From NCBI GenBank assembly GCA_023269545.1, contig JAHFTB010000010.1, forward strand, positions 1 through 64,000: 64,000 nt of DNA, given 5' to 3'. Below the pieces are notes generated by a model. The model worked only from the letters and a program-made list of their open reading frames with translations. It was not told the DNA's origin and did no database searches. Made by a program: the position numbers and the translations under genes. Positions 57,188 through 64,000 of this stretch are shown here, piece by piece (positions within the stretch are counted from its first letter, which is position 1; each line of letters begins with the position of its first letter). Origin of the DNA: Verrucomicrobiota bacterium (GTDB taxonomy: Bacteria > Verrucomicrobiota > Verrucomicrobiia > Chthoniobacterales > Xiphinematobacteraceae).

Positions 57188-58210
57188 TTAAAGATCCATC
57201 TCCCCATCTCCTTTACCCACTTGATTCCTCGAAGTGGCTATTAGCTGATACCACTTCCATGTATCAGATAAGGCGTCTGCCAGTCTGGTCTTGCAATGGA
57301 AATCAAATGTTTCCTTGAAGCGCCGTCCACTGATCACCCAATAATCCGGAAAAATTTCACGAACACGATCTCGGGTAAGACTAGGTACCATGTGCCGCAG
57401 CGAAGGCAATGCATCAATGAGAAGAGCCGCCGTTCGTACGCATATCTGCGGCAACGGCAGCACCCATCCTTTTTTCCCTAACAACCTTCCCGCGCACTCA
57501 ATGAGTTCACGATCAGTAAAAGATTCCGGATGGCAAACGTAGAAAATCCGACGTCGTAGCGCTGTGGTATCGCGGTCCAATACCGCGAAAATCGCGGCGC
57601 AGAGATCGTTTACAGCAAGAAAACTATATCGTTTGGAACGCAGACCTGGTTTGGGACGCACCCATCCCGCTGCCAATCGAAACAAAGGCAAAGTCGCTTG
57701 ATCTCGTGCTCCTAATACCATGGGTGGTCGAAGAATTAAGATATCCCGATCGGAAAAAGCAGAAAGACACGCAAGTTCCATCTCCTTTTTTGATTTGCCA
57801 TAACCCGTAATAGGCGTATCCGGAGTCTCTTCATCCCGAGCCTTGCCTTCCGAAGAGGTGGGGCCGCCTGCGGATTGAGAGGAGAGAAGGACTATCTTAG
57901 CGGATGAAGGGAGCGCCTTTAGCAGTGTCATAGCCCCTTGTACATTTGCAGAATGATATTCGGCCGGGGAGCGTCCAAAAAGCACGCCTATACAATGTAC
58001 CGCGGCCTCGCATTCCAAATCTCCTCCCCAGGAATCGGAGGTGACTCGGAGGATGCGCAAATTTCGAGGTGGTTTTTTCCAGCCTTCCATTTCGAGAAAA
58101 GAAAGAAGTTTTTCCGGGTTCCGAACCGGTGCGATGATTTCCCTCCATTGCTGCGCAGCAAGCGCCTGCAAAAGAAGGTTGCGCCCGATAAATCCCGTAC
58201 TGCCTGTAAT
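57188..58210 (-). CDS. cerR: SDR/epimerase-type reductase, probable ceramide reductase (CerR)
   Basis: 340 residues, starting at an ATT codon (58210). The Rossmann glycine motif TGSTGFIGRNLL lies upstream of the first conventional start (TTG 58171), so a start there would remove the NAD site. AGGAGG is at 58222-58217, six bases before ATT; no ATG/GTG/TTG is available in frame between them. Catalytic-type Ser-Tyr-Lys: VLLSSQSAGG and TGYGKSKKEME. In Caulobacter the CerR ceramide reductase is an NAD-dependent epimerase-like SDR encoded near spt; the same neighbourhood here (bcerS-like and spt-like genes immediately upstream) supports the assignment. It would reduce 3-oxo-ceramide. Confidence 0.72.
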   Translation of the reverse strand: MTGSTGFIGRNLLLQALAAQQWREIIAPVRNPEKLLSFLEMEGWKKPPRNLRILRVTSDSWGGDLECEAAVHCIGVLFGRSPAEYHSANVQGAMTLLKALPSSAKIVLLSSQSAGGPTSSEGKARDEETPDTPITGYGKSKKEMELACLSAFSDRDILILRPPMVLGARDQATLPLFRLAAGWVRPKPGLRSKRYSFLAVNDLCAAIFAVLDRDTTALRRRIFYVCHPESFTDRELIECAGRLLGKKGWVLPLPQICVRTAALLIDALPSLRHMVPSLTRDRVREIFPDYWVISGRRFKETFDFHCKTRLADALSDTWKWYQLIATSRNQVGKGDGEMDL

Positions 58211-58225
58211 TAAAAGCCTCCTATT

Positions 58226-58386
58226 AGTTGGTAGTTCTTGGTTCGTAGTTCGTGGAATTCCGCTATCATTCGCAATTCTTCGTTGGTAAGCAATACTTCA
58301 TGTGAGCTATCCTATCCACTGCTCGCCCTCAGTTGCCTCGAACTAAGAACTACCCACTTCTACGAACTACGAACTACGAACTCACG
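58226..58386. repeat. GTTCGTA/TACGAAC heptamer arrays between cerR and bcerS
   Basis: GTAGTTC/GTTCGTA-type units run at 58226-58256 and, in inverted sense, at ~58325-58386 (CTACGAACTACGAACTACGA). Between them is GGAATTCCGCTATC, a half of the TATAGCGG palindrome. Similar arrays lie at 18986-19003, 35430-35490, 40820-40837 and 45353-45530. Confidence 0.75.
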
Positions 58387-59503
58387 AGAGCATTTTTTCG
58401 TAAATCTGATATGTCCGATATTTTTTACCACCCATCATTTCGATGTTTCGAATGATCTCTTGATTACTTTCTTCGATCCAGGAAAGCTCAGCGGTTTCAT
58501 AGTGTTTTTTTGTACGTGCAAGCTGTTCATGGAAAAGCCAGGCGCTAATACCGCGATCGCGATAAGTAGGCGAAACCCCTAAGATAGCAAGCCGACACCC
58601 TTTGGGTCGCTGCGTCTTGATCAGCCAAAACAAATGTAAAAGTCTCAAAATACCCGGTGGGGTTTTCTTCGTTTTAGCAAGCAATTCATTAAGATTAGGT
58701 AAGCATACCGAAAATCCCGCCGACTCACCATCCTTCTCCGCAAAGTTGATAATATCAGGATTCGCCGCCATCTTTAATCCATCGGCAGCAGCAAGTAAAT
58801 CTTCTAAAGCGATTGGCACAAATCCCCAGTTGCGATTGAGGGTGACATTGTAGAGCCGGTGAATAGTCGCCAACTCTTCCTTAAGTTTCCTCATATTAAT
58901 GGAACGCAATATCCAACCGCTCTGACGCGTTATTCGCTGCGTAATACGCGTTACCCGCTCCGGCATGGGAACCGCCATCGACAATAAGTATGCATACAAC
59001 TTCCGAACCGAAATCAACCCGGCATCCAATATTAGTTTTTCATAATATTCAGGATTCCATGGCATTCCAATGTAAGAGGGGAGATGAAAACTATCTGTTA
59101 ATAGGCCGCATTCGTCATTGACTGAAGGGTTGTAAGGACCTCGAATGTGAGTGAGGCTCTCTTCTTTAAGAAATTTTTCTGTTTCCGCAAATAAGGCCCG
59201 AGATGTTTCCAAATTATTTTCACAATCGAAAAATCCAAAAAAACCTACCCGATCGCCATAATAGCGGTTGTGAGAATGATTGATGATCGCTGCAATTCTG
59301 CCTGCTGGCACACCGCTTCTCCACGCAATGAATGCGCGGATTTTTCCATGGCACTTCCGGAAACTGGAATCATGTTTGAGGTATTTCACCACATCCCCGG
59401 GAACTGGAGGGACGTAACTCGGGTCCATGCGATGAAGTATTTCCGGCATCCTCTCGAAATGGTTGAAATCCGTCTTGTTGCGACAAGCTAAAATCGAGAA
59501 CAT
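58382..59503 (-). CDS. bcerS: GNAT-fold acyltransferase, probable bacterial ceramide synthase (bCerS)
   Basis: 373 residues from ATG 59503 (MFSILACRNKTDFNHFERMP). N-terminal PEILHRMDPSYVPPV and FRKCHGKIRAFIAWRSGVPAGRIAAIINHSHN, GFFGFFDCENN, FLKEESLTHIRGPYNPSVNDECGLL, and a C-terminal GNAT core with CRLAILGVSPTYRDRGISAWLFHEQ (acyl-CoA loop) fit the large GNAT-like acyltransferases found in spt clusters. The Caulobacter homologue N-acylates 3-oxosphinganine to give oxidised ceramide. The assignment relies on context plus these family blocks. The frame is open further upstream to 59737, antisense-free but inside spt; the conserved N-terminus starts just after 59503. Overlaps the spt 3' end by 134 bp. 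Confidence 0.72.
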   Translation of the reverse strand: MFSILACRNKTDFNHFERMPEILHRMDPSYVPPVPGDVVKYLKHDSSFRKCHGKIRAFIAWRSGVPAGRIAAIINHSHNRYYGDRVGFFGFFDCENNLETSRALFAETEKFLKEESLTHIRGPYNPSVNDECGLLTDSFHLPSYIGMPWNPEYYEKLILDAGLISVRKLYAYLLSMAVPMPERVTRITQRITRQSGWILRSINMRKLKEELATIHRLYNVTLNRNWGFVPIALEDLLAAADGLKMAANPDIINFAEKDGESAGFSVCLPNLNELLAKTKKTPPGILRLLHLFWLIKTQRPKGCRLAILGVSPTYRDRGISAWLFHEQLARTKKHYETAELSWIEESNQEIIRNIEMMGGKKYRTYQIYEKMLS

Positions 59504-60734
59504 TTTTTCTGAGGTTGGAGGGAGAATATGCAGGATCGTCGAAAGTTCCAAGCTCTCGAGCAACACGTTCGAAAATTTCCAGGACTTGATCGAGATCTTC
59601 CTCCGTGTGCGTCGCCATATAACTGGTACGGACAATCGCTTGTCCATAACGCACTGCCGGGTATACGGCGGGAGTGGCAAATACGCCTTCCTCATAAAGG
59701 CGCTGACTAAATTGGAATGCTCTGGCCTCGCTGCCAATCAGGATGGGTACGATGGGTGTCTCCGTTGAGCCGATCTGAAAACCGAGGGACTTAAATCCTT
59801 CGTGCATCTTATGAGTGTTTTTCCAGAGCTGTTCGATCCGCTCCGGCTCTTCCTGGAGCAATTGAAGCGCCTTAAGCACGCCACCCACTACGGCGGGTGC
59901 TAGGGATGCGGTAAAAATAAGACACCGCGAGCGATGTCGCAGAAAATTTATTAGCTCCGTCGACCCGGCTACGAACCCGCCCATGGAGCCTAAGGACTTA
60001 GAAAAAGTCCCCATAATAATATCTACGTCATCATTCAGGCCAAAATGATGTACTACTCCACGACCTTTTGGTCCTAACACTCCGAGAGAATGTGCTTCAT
60101 CGATATGCAAAAAAGCACCGGCGGCTTTGGCGGCTTTCACAATCGGAGGCAAATCGGCAATATCGCCAGACATACTAAAGACCGCGTCCATCACCACTAA
60201 TTTCCCGGCTTCCGCGGGTAAACGCTTAAGGCGATTAGCCAAGGAAGTTGCGGAATTGTGCTTAAAAGGGATCAATTTGCCGGGAGAAAACATGCAGCCG
60301 TCGATAATACTGGCATGGTTTTCGCGATCACAAAGAACGGCATCTCCTTCTTCCAATAAGGTGGTAATAGCACCTTGATTGGCAAAAAAACCCGTAGAAA
60401 ATAATATAACAGCCTCTCGTTGAAGAAAATGCGCAAGCTCTTCCTCCAATTGCTCATGTAAGCTAATATTCCCGTTAAGCAAACGGGATCCCGTACACCC
60501 CGCGCCATATTTGCGCACTGCTGCGCAGGCCGCTTCTATCACACGATCATCTTGGGCCAATCCCAGGTAATTATTGGAACCTATCATGATCTTGCGCTTC
60601 CCCTCGCAGATCACATAATTGCCATAAGTGTCGTCAATTCGACGGAAATAGGGGTAGAAACCTTGAGCCCGCGCCTCCTGGGGATCCGTGTATTCTAAAC
60701 ACTTCTTAAAAAGATTTCGCGGCTGGTCAGGCAT
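59370..60734 (-). CDS. spt: Serine palmitoyltransferase (sphingolipid first step)
   Basis: 454 residues, PLP alpha-oxoamine synthase fold. LFKKCLEYTDPQEARAQGFYPYFRRIDDTYG is typical of serine palmitoyltransferase rather than KBL or BioF; IGSNNYLGLAQDDRV, GCTGSRLLNGNISLHEQLEEEL, VVMDAVFSMSGDIADLP, HIDEAHSLGVLGPKGRG and MGTFSKSLGSMGGFVAG with the PLP lysine are all present. It condenses serine with an acyl thioester to 3-oxosphinganine in the cytoplasm. Family homology ends near residue 405; the last ~45 residues (after ARELGTFDDPA) are non-conserved and overlap the bcerS gene in another frame, as if an original stop had been lost. First gene of spt-bcerS-cerR. Confidence 0.88.
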   Translation of the reverse strand: MPDQPRNLFKKCLEYTDPQEARAQGFYPYFRRIDDTYGNYVICEGKRKIMIGSNNYLGLAQDDRVIEAACAAVRKYGAGCTGSRLLNGNISLHEQLEEELAHFLQREAVILFSTGFFANQGAITTLLEEGDAVLCDRENHASIIDGCMFSPGKLIPFKHNSATSLANRLKRLPAEAGKLVVMDAVFSMSGDIADLPPIVKAAKAAGAFLHIDEAHSLGVLGPKGRGVVHHFGLNDDVDIIMGTFSKSLGSMGGFVAGSTELINFLRHRSRCLIFTASLAPAVVGGVLKALQLLQEEPERIEQLWKNTHKMHEGFKSLGFQIGSTETPIVPILIGSEARAFQFSQRLYEEGVFATPAVYPAVRYGQAIVRTSYMATHTEEDLDQVLEIFERVARELGTFDDPAYSPSNLRKNVLDFSLSQQDGFQPFREDAGNTSSHGPELRPSSSRGCGEIPQT

Positions 60735-60894
60735 CTGTATTTACTGTACTAGCTTTTCATGAATCCAGCCGAAGTAAATTCTTTTTATAATTACCTATAA
60801 ATCAATAGGTTCCGTAATTAAATGAAGGCATTTGGGGGAGGATGGACTCTATGGCCAAGAATGCTTTTCGGCACTTTTAAATGCACTGTGAAGG

Positions 60895-60971
60895 TGGTCG
60901 GGGCGACAGGATTCGAACCTGCGACCTCGTGGTCCCAAACCACGCGCTCTACCAAGCTAAGCTACGCCCCG
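60895..60971 (-). tRNA. tRNA-Pro (UGG)
   Basis: On the minus strand the acceptor CGGGGCG (60971-60965) pairs with CGCCCCG (60905-60899), followed by discriminator A and an encoded CCA (60897-60895). Anticodon stem CGTGG/CCACG closes the loop TTTGGGA, giving anticodon UGG. T-loop GTTCGAATC is standard. It stands alone between spt and xylA. Confidence 0.96.
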
Positions 60972-61056
60972 AGTTGAAAAAGGAAGTCTAGTGCAATGAA
61001 ATGTGAGATACAAACGAGAATTTCGCAGATATTAAATTTCTTTTTCTTGTTTCGCT

Positions 61057-62370
61057 CTATAAAAGTTCATTAATAATATTTTCGATCAGTTCCTGACGAC
61101 CGCTCGTATGAGGAAGCGGATCCGGCTGGGCGAGGGCGTATTTTTCGAGTTCTTCAAAGCCGATTTGGCCTGCTTCAATTTTTTCTCCCATACCGGAATC
61201 CCAAGAGCTATAGCGGTTTTTGATGATTTCAGAGATTCTTCCATCTGCTCGAATAGCAGCGGCGATCTTAAGCCCGCGCGCAAACGCATCCATACCCCCA
61301 ATGTGGGCATAAAACAGATCCATAGGTTCGAAGCTTTCGCGGCGAACCTTGGCATCGAAGTTTAACCCACCGGTACGGAAGCCACCGGATTTTAGCAAAA
61401 CCAGCATGACCTGGGTGGTTGTGTAAATATTGGAGGGAAACTGGTCCGTATCCCAACCGAGGAGTTCGTCTCCCATATTGGCATCGATCGAGCCCAGGGC
61501 ATCGGCGGCAGCTGCGACTTCGCATTCGTGGAACATGGTGTGGCCAGCCAGAGTGGCGTGGTTAGTTTCCAGATTCAACTTGAAGTGATTTAGAAGATCG
61601 TGCTCGCGCAGAAAATTAAGACATGTTGCAGCATCAAAATCGTACTGATGTTTGGTGGGCTCTTTTGGCTTGGGTTCGATATAGAAAGCGCCCGGAAAAC
61701 CAATCTTTGTTTTGTATTCCACCGCCATGTGGAGGAAACGCGCCAGATGCTTGAGCTCGCGTTTCATATCCGTATTCCAAAGTGTCGAATAACCTTCGCG
61801 TCCACCCCAAAATACATAGCCTTGCCCTCCCAGTTCGTGGGTGACTTCCAGAGCTTTTTTTACTTGAGCGGCGGCATAGGCGTAGACATCCGCATTCGGG
61901 CTGGTAGCAGCACCGTGGACAAAACGGGGATGAGCAAAGAGACAAGCCGTTCCCCACAAAAGTTTCACCTCGGTACGTTGTTGCTCTTCTTTCAATACTT
62001 CCACCACTGCATCCAAATTGCGGTGAGATTCCGCCAGGGTGGTTCCTTCGGGAGCAATGTCCCTGTCATGGAAGGCATAGAAGGGAGCCCCTAATTTCTC
62101 GATAAATTCAAAGGCGACGCGAACGCGATTTTTTGCATTTTCCACGGAATCGGATCCATCCTCCCAGGGGCGAATCGCCGTACCCGTACCAAAAGGGTCG
62201 GACAAGGGATTTCGGAAGGTATGCCAATACACTACGGAAAAGCGAAGATGCTCTTTCATAGTTTTTCCTTCGACTATTTCTTCCGGATTATAATGTTTAA
62301 AAGCCAGGGGGTTTTTGGACTGTGGTCCGTCATAGGGAATTCTCGGAATGGTGGGAAAGGCGGATTTCAT
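61057..62370 (-). CDS. xylA: Xylose isomerase, class II
   Basis: 437 residues from ATG 62370 ([20 protein letters not shown]), the usual class II start; a TTG at 62382 would add four residues. [108 protein letters not shown] and [20 protein letters not shown] are all conserved, including the His/Asp pair and the acidic metal ligands. It interconverts xylose and xylulose. No xylulokinase is adjacent. Complete. Confidence 0.97.
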   Translation of the reverse strand: MKSAFPTIPRIPYDGPQSKNPLAFKHYNPEEIVEGKTMKEHLRFSVVYWHTFRNPLSDPFGTGTAIRPWEDGSDSVENAKNRVRVAFEFIEKLGAPFYAFHDRDIAPEGTTLAESHRNLDAVVEVLKEEQQRTEVKLLWGTACLFAHPRFVHGAATSPNADVYAYAAAQVKKALEVTHELGGQGYVFWGGREGYSTLWNTDMKRELKHLARFLHMAVEYKTKIGFPGAFYIEPKPKEPTKHQYDFDAATCLNFLREHDLLNHFKLNLETNHATLAGHTMFHECEVAAAADALGSIDANMGDELLGWDTDQFPSNIYTTTQVMLVLLKSGGFRTGGLNFDAKVRRESFEPMDLFYAHIGGMDAFARGLKIAAAIRADGRISEIIKNRYSSWDSGMGEKIEAGQIGFEELEKYALAQPDPLPHTSGRQELIENIINELL

Positions 62371-62546
62371 TAAAAAGGACAAATAATTTTTACTTAGGAG
62401 AGGCCATCTAACTACATTAACACTAACTATTTATATCTGGAATCCTTAACGACAGGCTGAATTTTAACTGGGATTTTTGTTCCGGGCAAGACGGAAAAAT
62501 ACGGTGTGTTCATGTGGAAAGCATTGCGACATATTATTATGTTAAC

Positions 62547-62624
62547 TGAAGTGACGCACTTTAAGGAGCTCTGGGAGCAAAAAAACCATTTTAGCTTACA
62601 AGGCTTCCTTTTTTCGTCACATCA
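62547..62624 (+). repeat. ~80-bp GATGTTACGC-ended element, copy 8
   Basis: Ends TGAAGTGACGCA and CGTCACATCA, both in the TG/CA form, with minor core changes (TTAGCTTACAAGGCTTCC). It lies upstream of xylA and just beyond the acs 3' end. Confidence 0.88.
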
Positions 62625-62642
62625 CCTATTAATTTAAAATGC

Positions 62643-64000
62643 CTATTCTTCCGGTATGAGCTGAGTCAGCACATTAAAATCCTCTAAAGTGGTGATATCT
62701 CCTGTGACCTGGCCACTAGTAGCAATTTCTTTAAGCAGCCGTCGCATGATTTTTCCACTCCGGGTTTTGGGCAAAGCTTCGGTAAATCGAACTTCATCCG
62801 GTTTAGCAATCGATCCGATCTGCTGAGCCACATACTCGCGAAGCTCCTTGCGCAGAGCCGGGGTAGTGGGAATCCCCGTTCGAACCGTGACAAAAGCGAC
62901 AATCCCCTGTCCTTTCAGTTCATCCGGTCGTCCCACAACGGCCGCTTCTGCGACACTGGGATGGGCAATGAGTGCGCTTTCCACTTCAGCACTCCCCAGG
63001 CGATGTCCGGCGACGTTTAAAACATCGTCGATACGACCGGAGATCCAAAAGTATCCCTCTGGATCACGATGCGCGCCGTCACCCGTGAAGTAACAGCCCT
63101 TCACTTCGCTCCAATATTGTTTTTTATAGCGCTTCTTATCTTCGTAAATAGTCCGCAACATGGAAGGCCATGGCTGCCGGAGAACCAGTTTCCCCTCTGT
63201 ACCATCGAGCACTTCGCGGCCCTCATCATCCACAATAGCCGCATCAATTCCAAAGAAGGGGAACGTTGCCGTACCCGGTTTGAGGGGGGTAGCCCCAGGA
63301 AGCGGAGAAATGAGAATGGCGCCCGTTTCCGTCTGCCACCAAGTATCCATAATGGGACAGCGATCGCCTCCAATATGGTGATGATACCACCTCCAAGCCT
63401 CCGGATTGATCGGTTCGCCCACTGTCCCCAAGAGGCGAAGAGAAGAAAGATCGTGTCGCGCAGGCCAATGGTCGCCCCATTTAATGAAGGAGCGAATCGC
63501 CGTGGGTGCTGTGTAAAGAATCGTCACCCCATATTCGGCGATCATCTTCCAAAAGCGATCGGGTTCCGGCCAATTCGGAGCACCTTCGTACATCAGGCAG
63601 GTGGCTCCGTTCGATAGGGGACCATATACCACGTAGCTATGGCCGGCGATCCATCCCACATCGGCCGTACACCAATAGACATCTTCTTCACGCAAGTCGA
63701 AGATGTACTTCGTCGTGGAGTAAACACCCGTCAAATATCCCCCTGTGGTATGTAAGATGCCTTTGGGCTTTCCGGTAGATCCACTGGTATAAAGAATAAA
63801 TAAGGGATGTTCGCTGTCTAAAGGTTCTGCGGGACATTCCGCTTGCACAGCTTCCATCTCCCGATGCCACCAAACATCTCGCCCTTCGTGAATGGGAATA
63901 TCCGCATAGTTTCGACGAAAAACAATCACCCGCCGGACAGAATGGGAGCCTTGTAGTGCATGGTCCACATTGCGCTTCAAAGGAATAATTTGTCCGCGCC
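62643..64000 (-). CDS. acs: Acetyl-CoA synthetase, 3' part (cut by the window edge)
   Basis: About 452 codons of an AMP-forming acetyl-CoA synthetase; the frame runs on past base 64000 ([16 protein letters not shown] at the edge), so the N-terminal third is outside. P-loop [105 protein letters not shown] and the catalytic/acetylation lysine in [17 protein letters not shown] identify Acs rather than a general acyl-CoA ligase. It makes acetyl-CoA from acetate and ATP in the cytoplasm. Confidence 0.95.
   Translation of the reverse strand, partial: RGQIIPLKRNVDHALQGSHSVRRVIVFRRNYADIPIHEGRDVWWHREMEAVQAECPAEPLDSEHPLFILYTSGSTGKPKGILHTTGGYLTGVYSTTKYIFDLREEDVYWCTADVGWIAGHSYVVYGPLSNGATCLMYEGAPNWPEPDRFWKMIAEYGVTILYTAPTAIRSFIKWGDHWPARHDLSSLRLLGTVGEPINPEAWRWYHHHIGGDRCPIMDTWWQTETGAILISPLPGATPLKPGTATFPFFGIDAAIVDDEGREVLDGTEGKLVLRQPWPSMLRTIYEDKKRYKKQYWSEVKGCYFTGDGAHRDPEGYFWISGRIDDVLNVAGHRLGSAEVESALIAHPSVAEAAVVGRPDELKGQGIVAFVTVRTGIPTTPALRKELREYVAQQIGSIAKPDEVRFTEALPKTRSGKIMRRLLKEIATSGQVTGDITTLEDFNVLTQLIPEE

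Noticed and set aside
60272-60508. Antisense and alternative-frame ORFs over spt, xylA and acs
   Set aside because: All lie wholly inside genes with strong family signatures on the other frame.
59370-60734. Annotation as glycine C-acetyltransferase (KBL) or BioF
   Set aside because: The N-terminal GFYPYFRRI segment, the HFGLNDDVD-type block and the neighbouring GNAT and SDR genes fit serine palmitoyltransferase better; phylogeny would be decisive.

Overview
The window reads as a chromosomal segment of a Gram-negative, PVC-superphylum-like bacterium. I favour Verrucomicrobiota at moderate to low confidence, because no single taxonomic marker in the window settles it. Pointers are a TonB/ExbB/ExbD system, a TolC-type outer-membrane protein, an ABC exporter of the Wzm/Wzt type, bacterial sphingolipid genes, a ClpX-like AAA+ ATPase without the zinc finger, and mostly Shine-Dalgarno-led genes at medium GC.

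Layout. 1-1.9 kb is a scrap yard: an IS5-type transposase tail, a broken RHS/YD-repeat gene, and an IS66 remnant inserted in it. 1.9-14.1 kb is a surface-polysaccharide island: methyltransferase, two double-domain glycosyltransferases with opposite domain order, Wzt and Wzm, a polytopic GtrII-like protein, a GT2, and a GT2 truncated by an IS630 remnant. 14.1-15.8 kb holds a Bax-inhibitor-1 protein and a polysaccharide deacetylase with an altered active site. 16-19.5 kb is a cluster of small, unrecognised coiled-coil proteins, three of them clear paralogues. 19.7-24.2 kb carries comM, def, exbD, exbB and tonB. 24.7-27.5 kb is lutABC. 27.6-31.9 kb is a lipoprotein, then marR-tolC-pgeF linked by stop/start overlaps. 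32.4-47 kb is housekeeping and envelope stress: lipA, a cyclase-like protein, recR, a clpX-like gene, an rluD-family gene, an ECF sigma factor with a probable anti-sigma factor and an HtrA-fold protein lacking its triad, rimO, a RodZ-like gene, ftsK, a DUF697 gene and a peroxiredoxin. 47-48.5 kb is an exported protein overlapping a UbiA-type prenyltransferase.

The most exciting region is 48.9-60.7 kb. A 1847-residue protein resembles large clostridial/MARTX toxins, with a C80-like cysteine-protease domain (apparently without its Cys) followed by a TcdA/TcdB-like translocation domain and possibly an N-terminal ADP-ribosyltransferase. Next come an AsmA/YdbH-like protein and a lipoprotein that looks like a YnbE-YdbL fusion (outer-membrane lipid transport). 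Facing them is a compact operon that looks like a complete bacterial ceramide pathway: serine palmitoyltransferase, GNAT-type ceramide synthase and SDR-type ceramide reductase. A tRNA-Pro(UGG), xylA and the 3' part of acs close the window.

Throughout, intergenic regions carry at least four families of short dispersed repeats: an ~80-bp element with inverted ends (eight copies plus a variant), a 59-76-bp element with ACTTACGC ends (three copies), an ~85-bp element that always points toward the gene just downstream (eight copies) and sometimes supplies its start codon, and TATAGCGGAATTCCGCTATA palindromes that tend to lie between convergent genes. No rRNA, CRISPR array or riboswitch was recognised.
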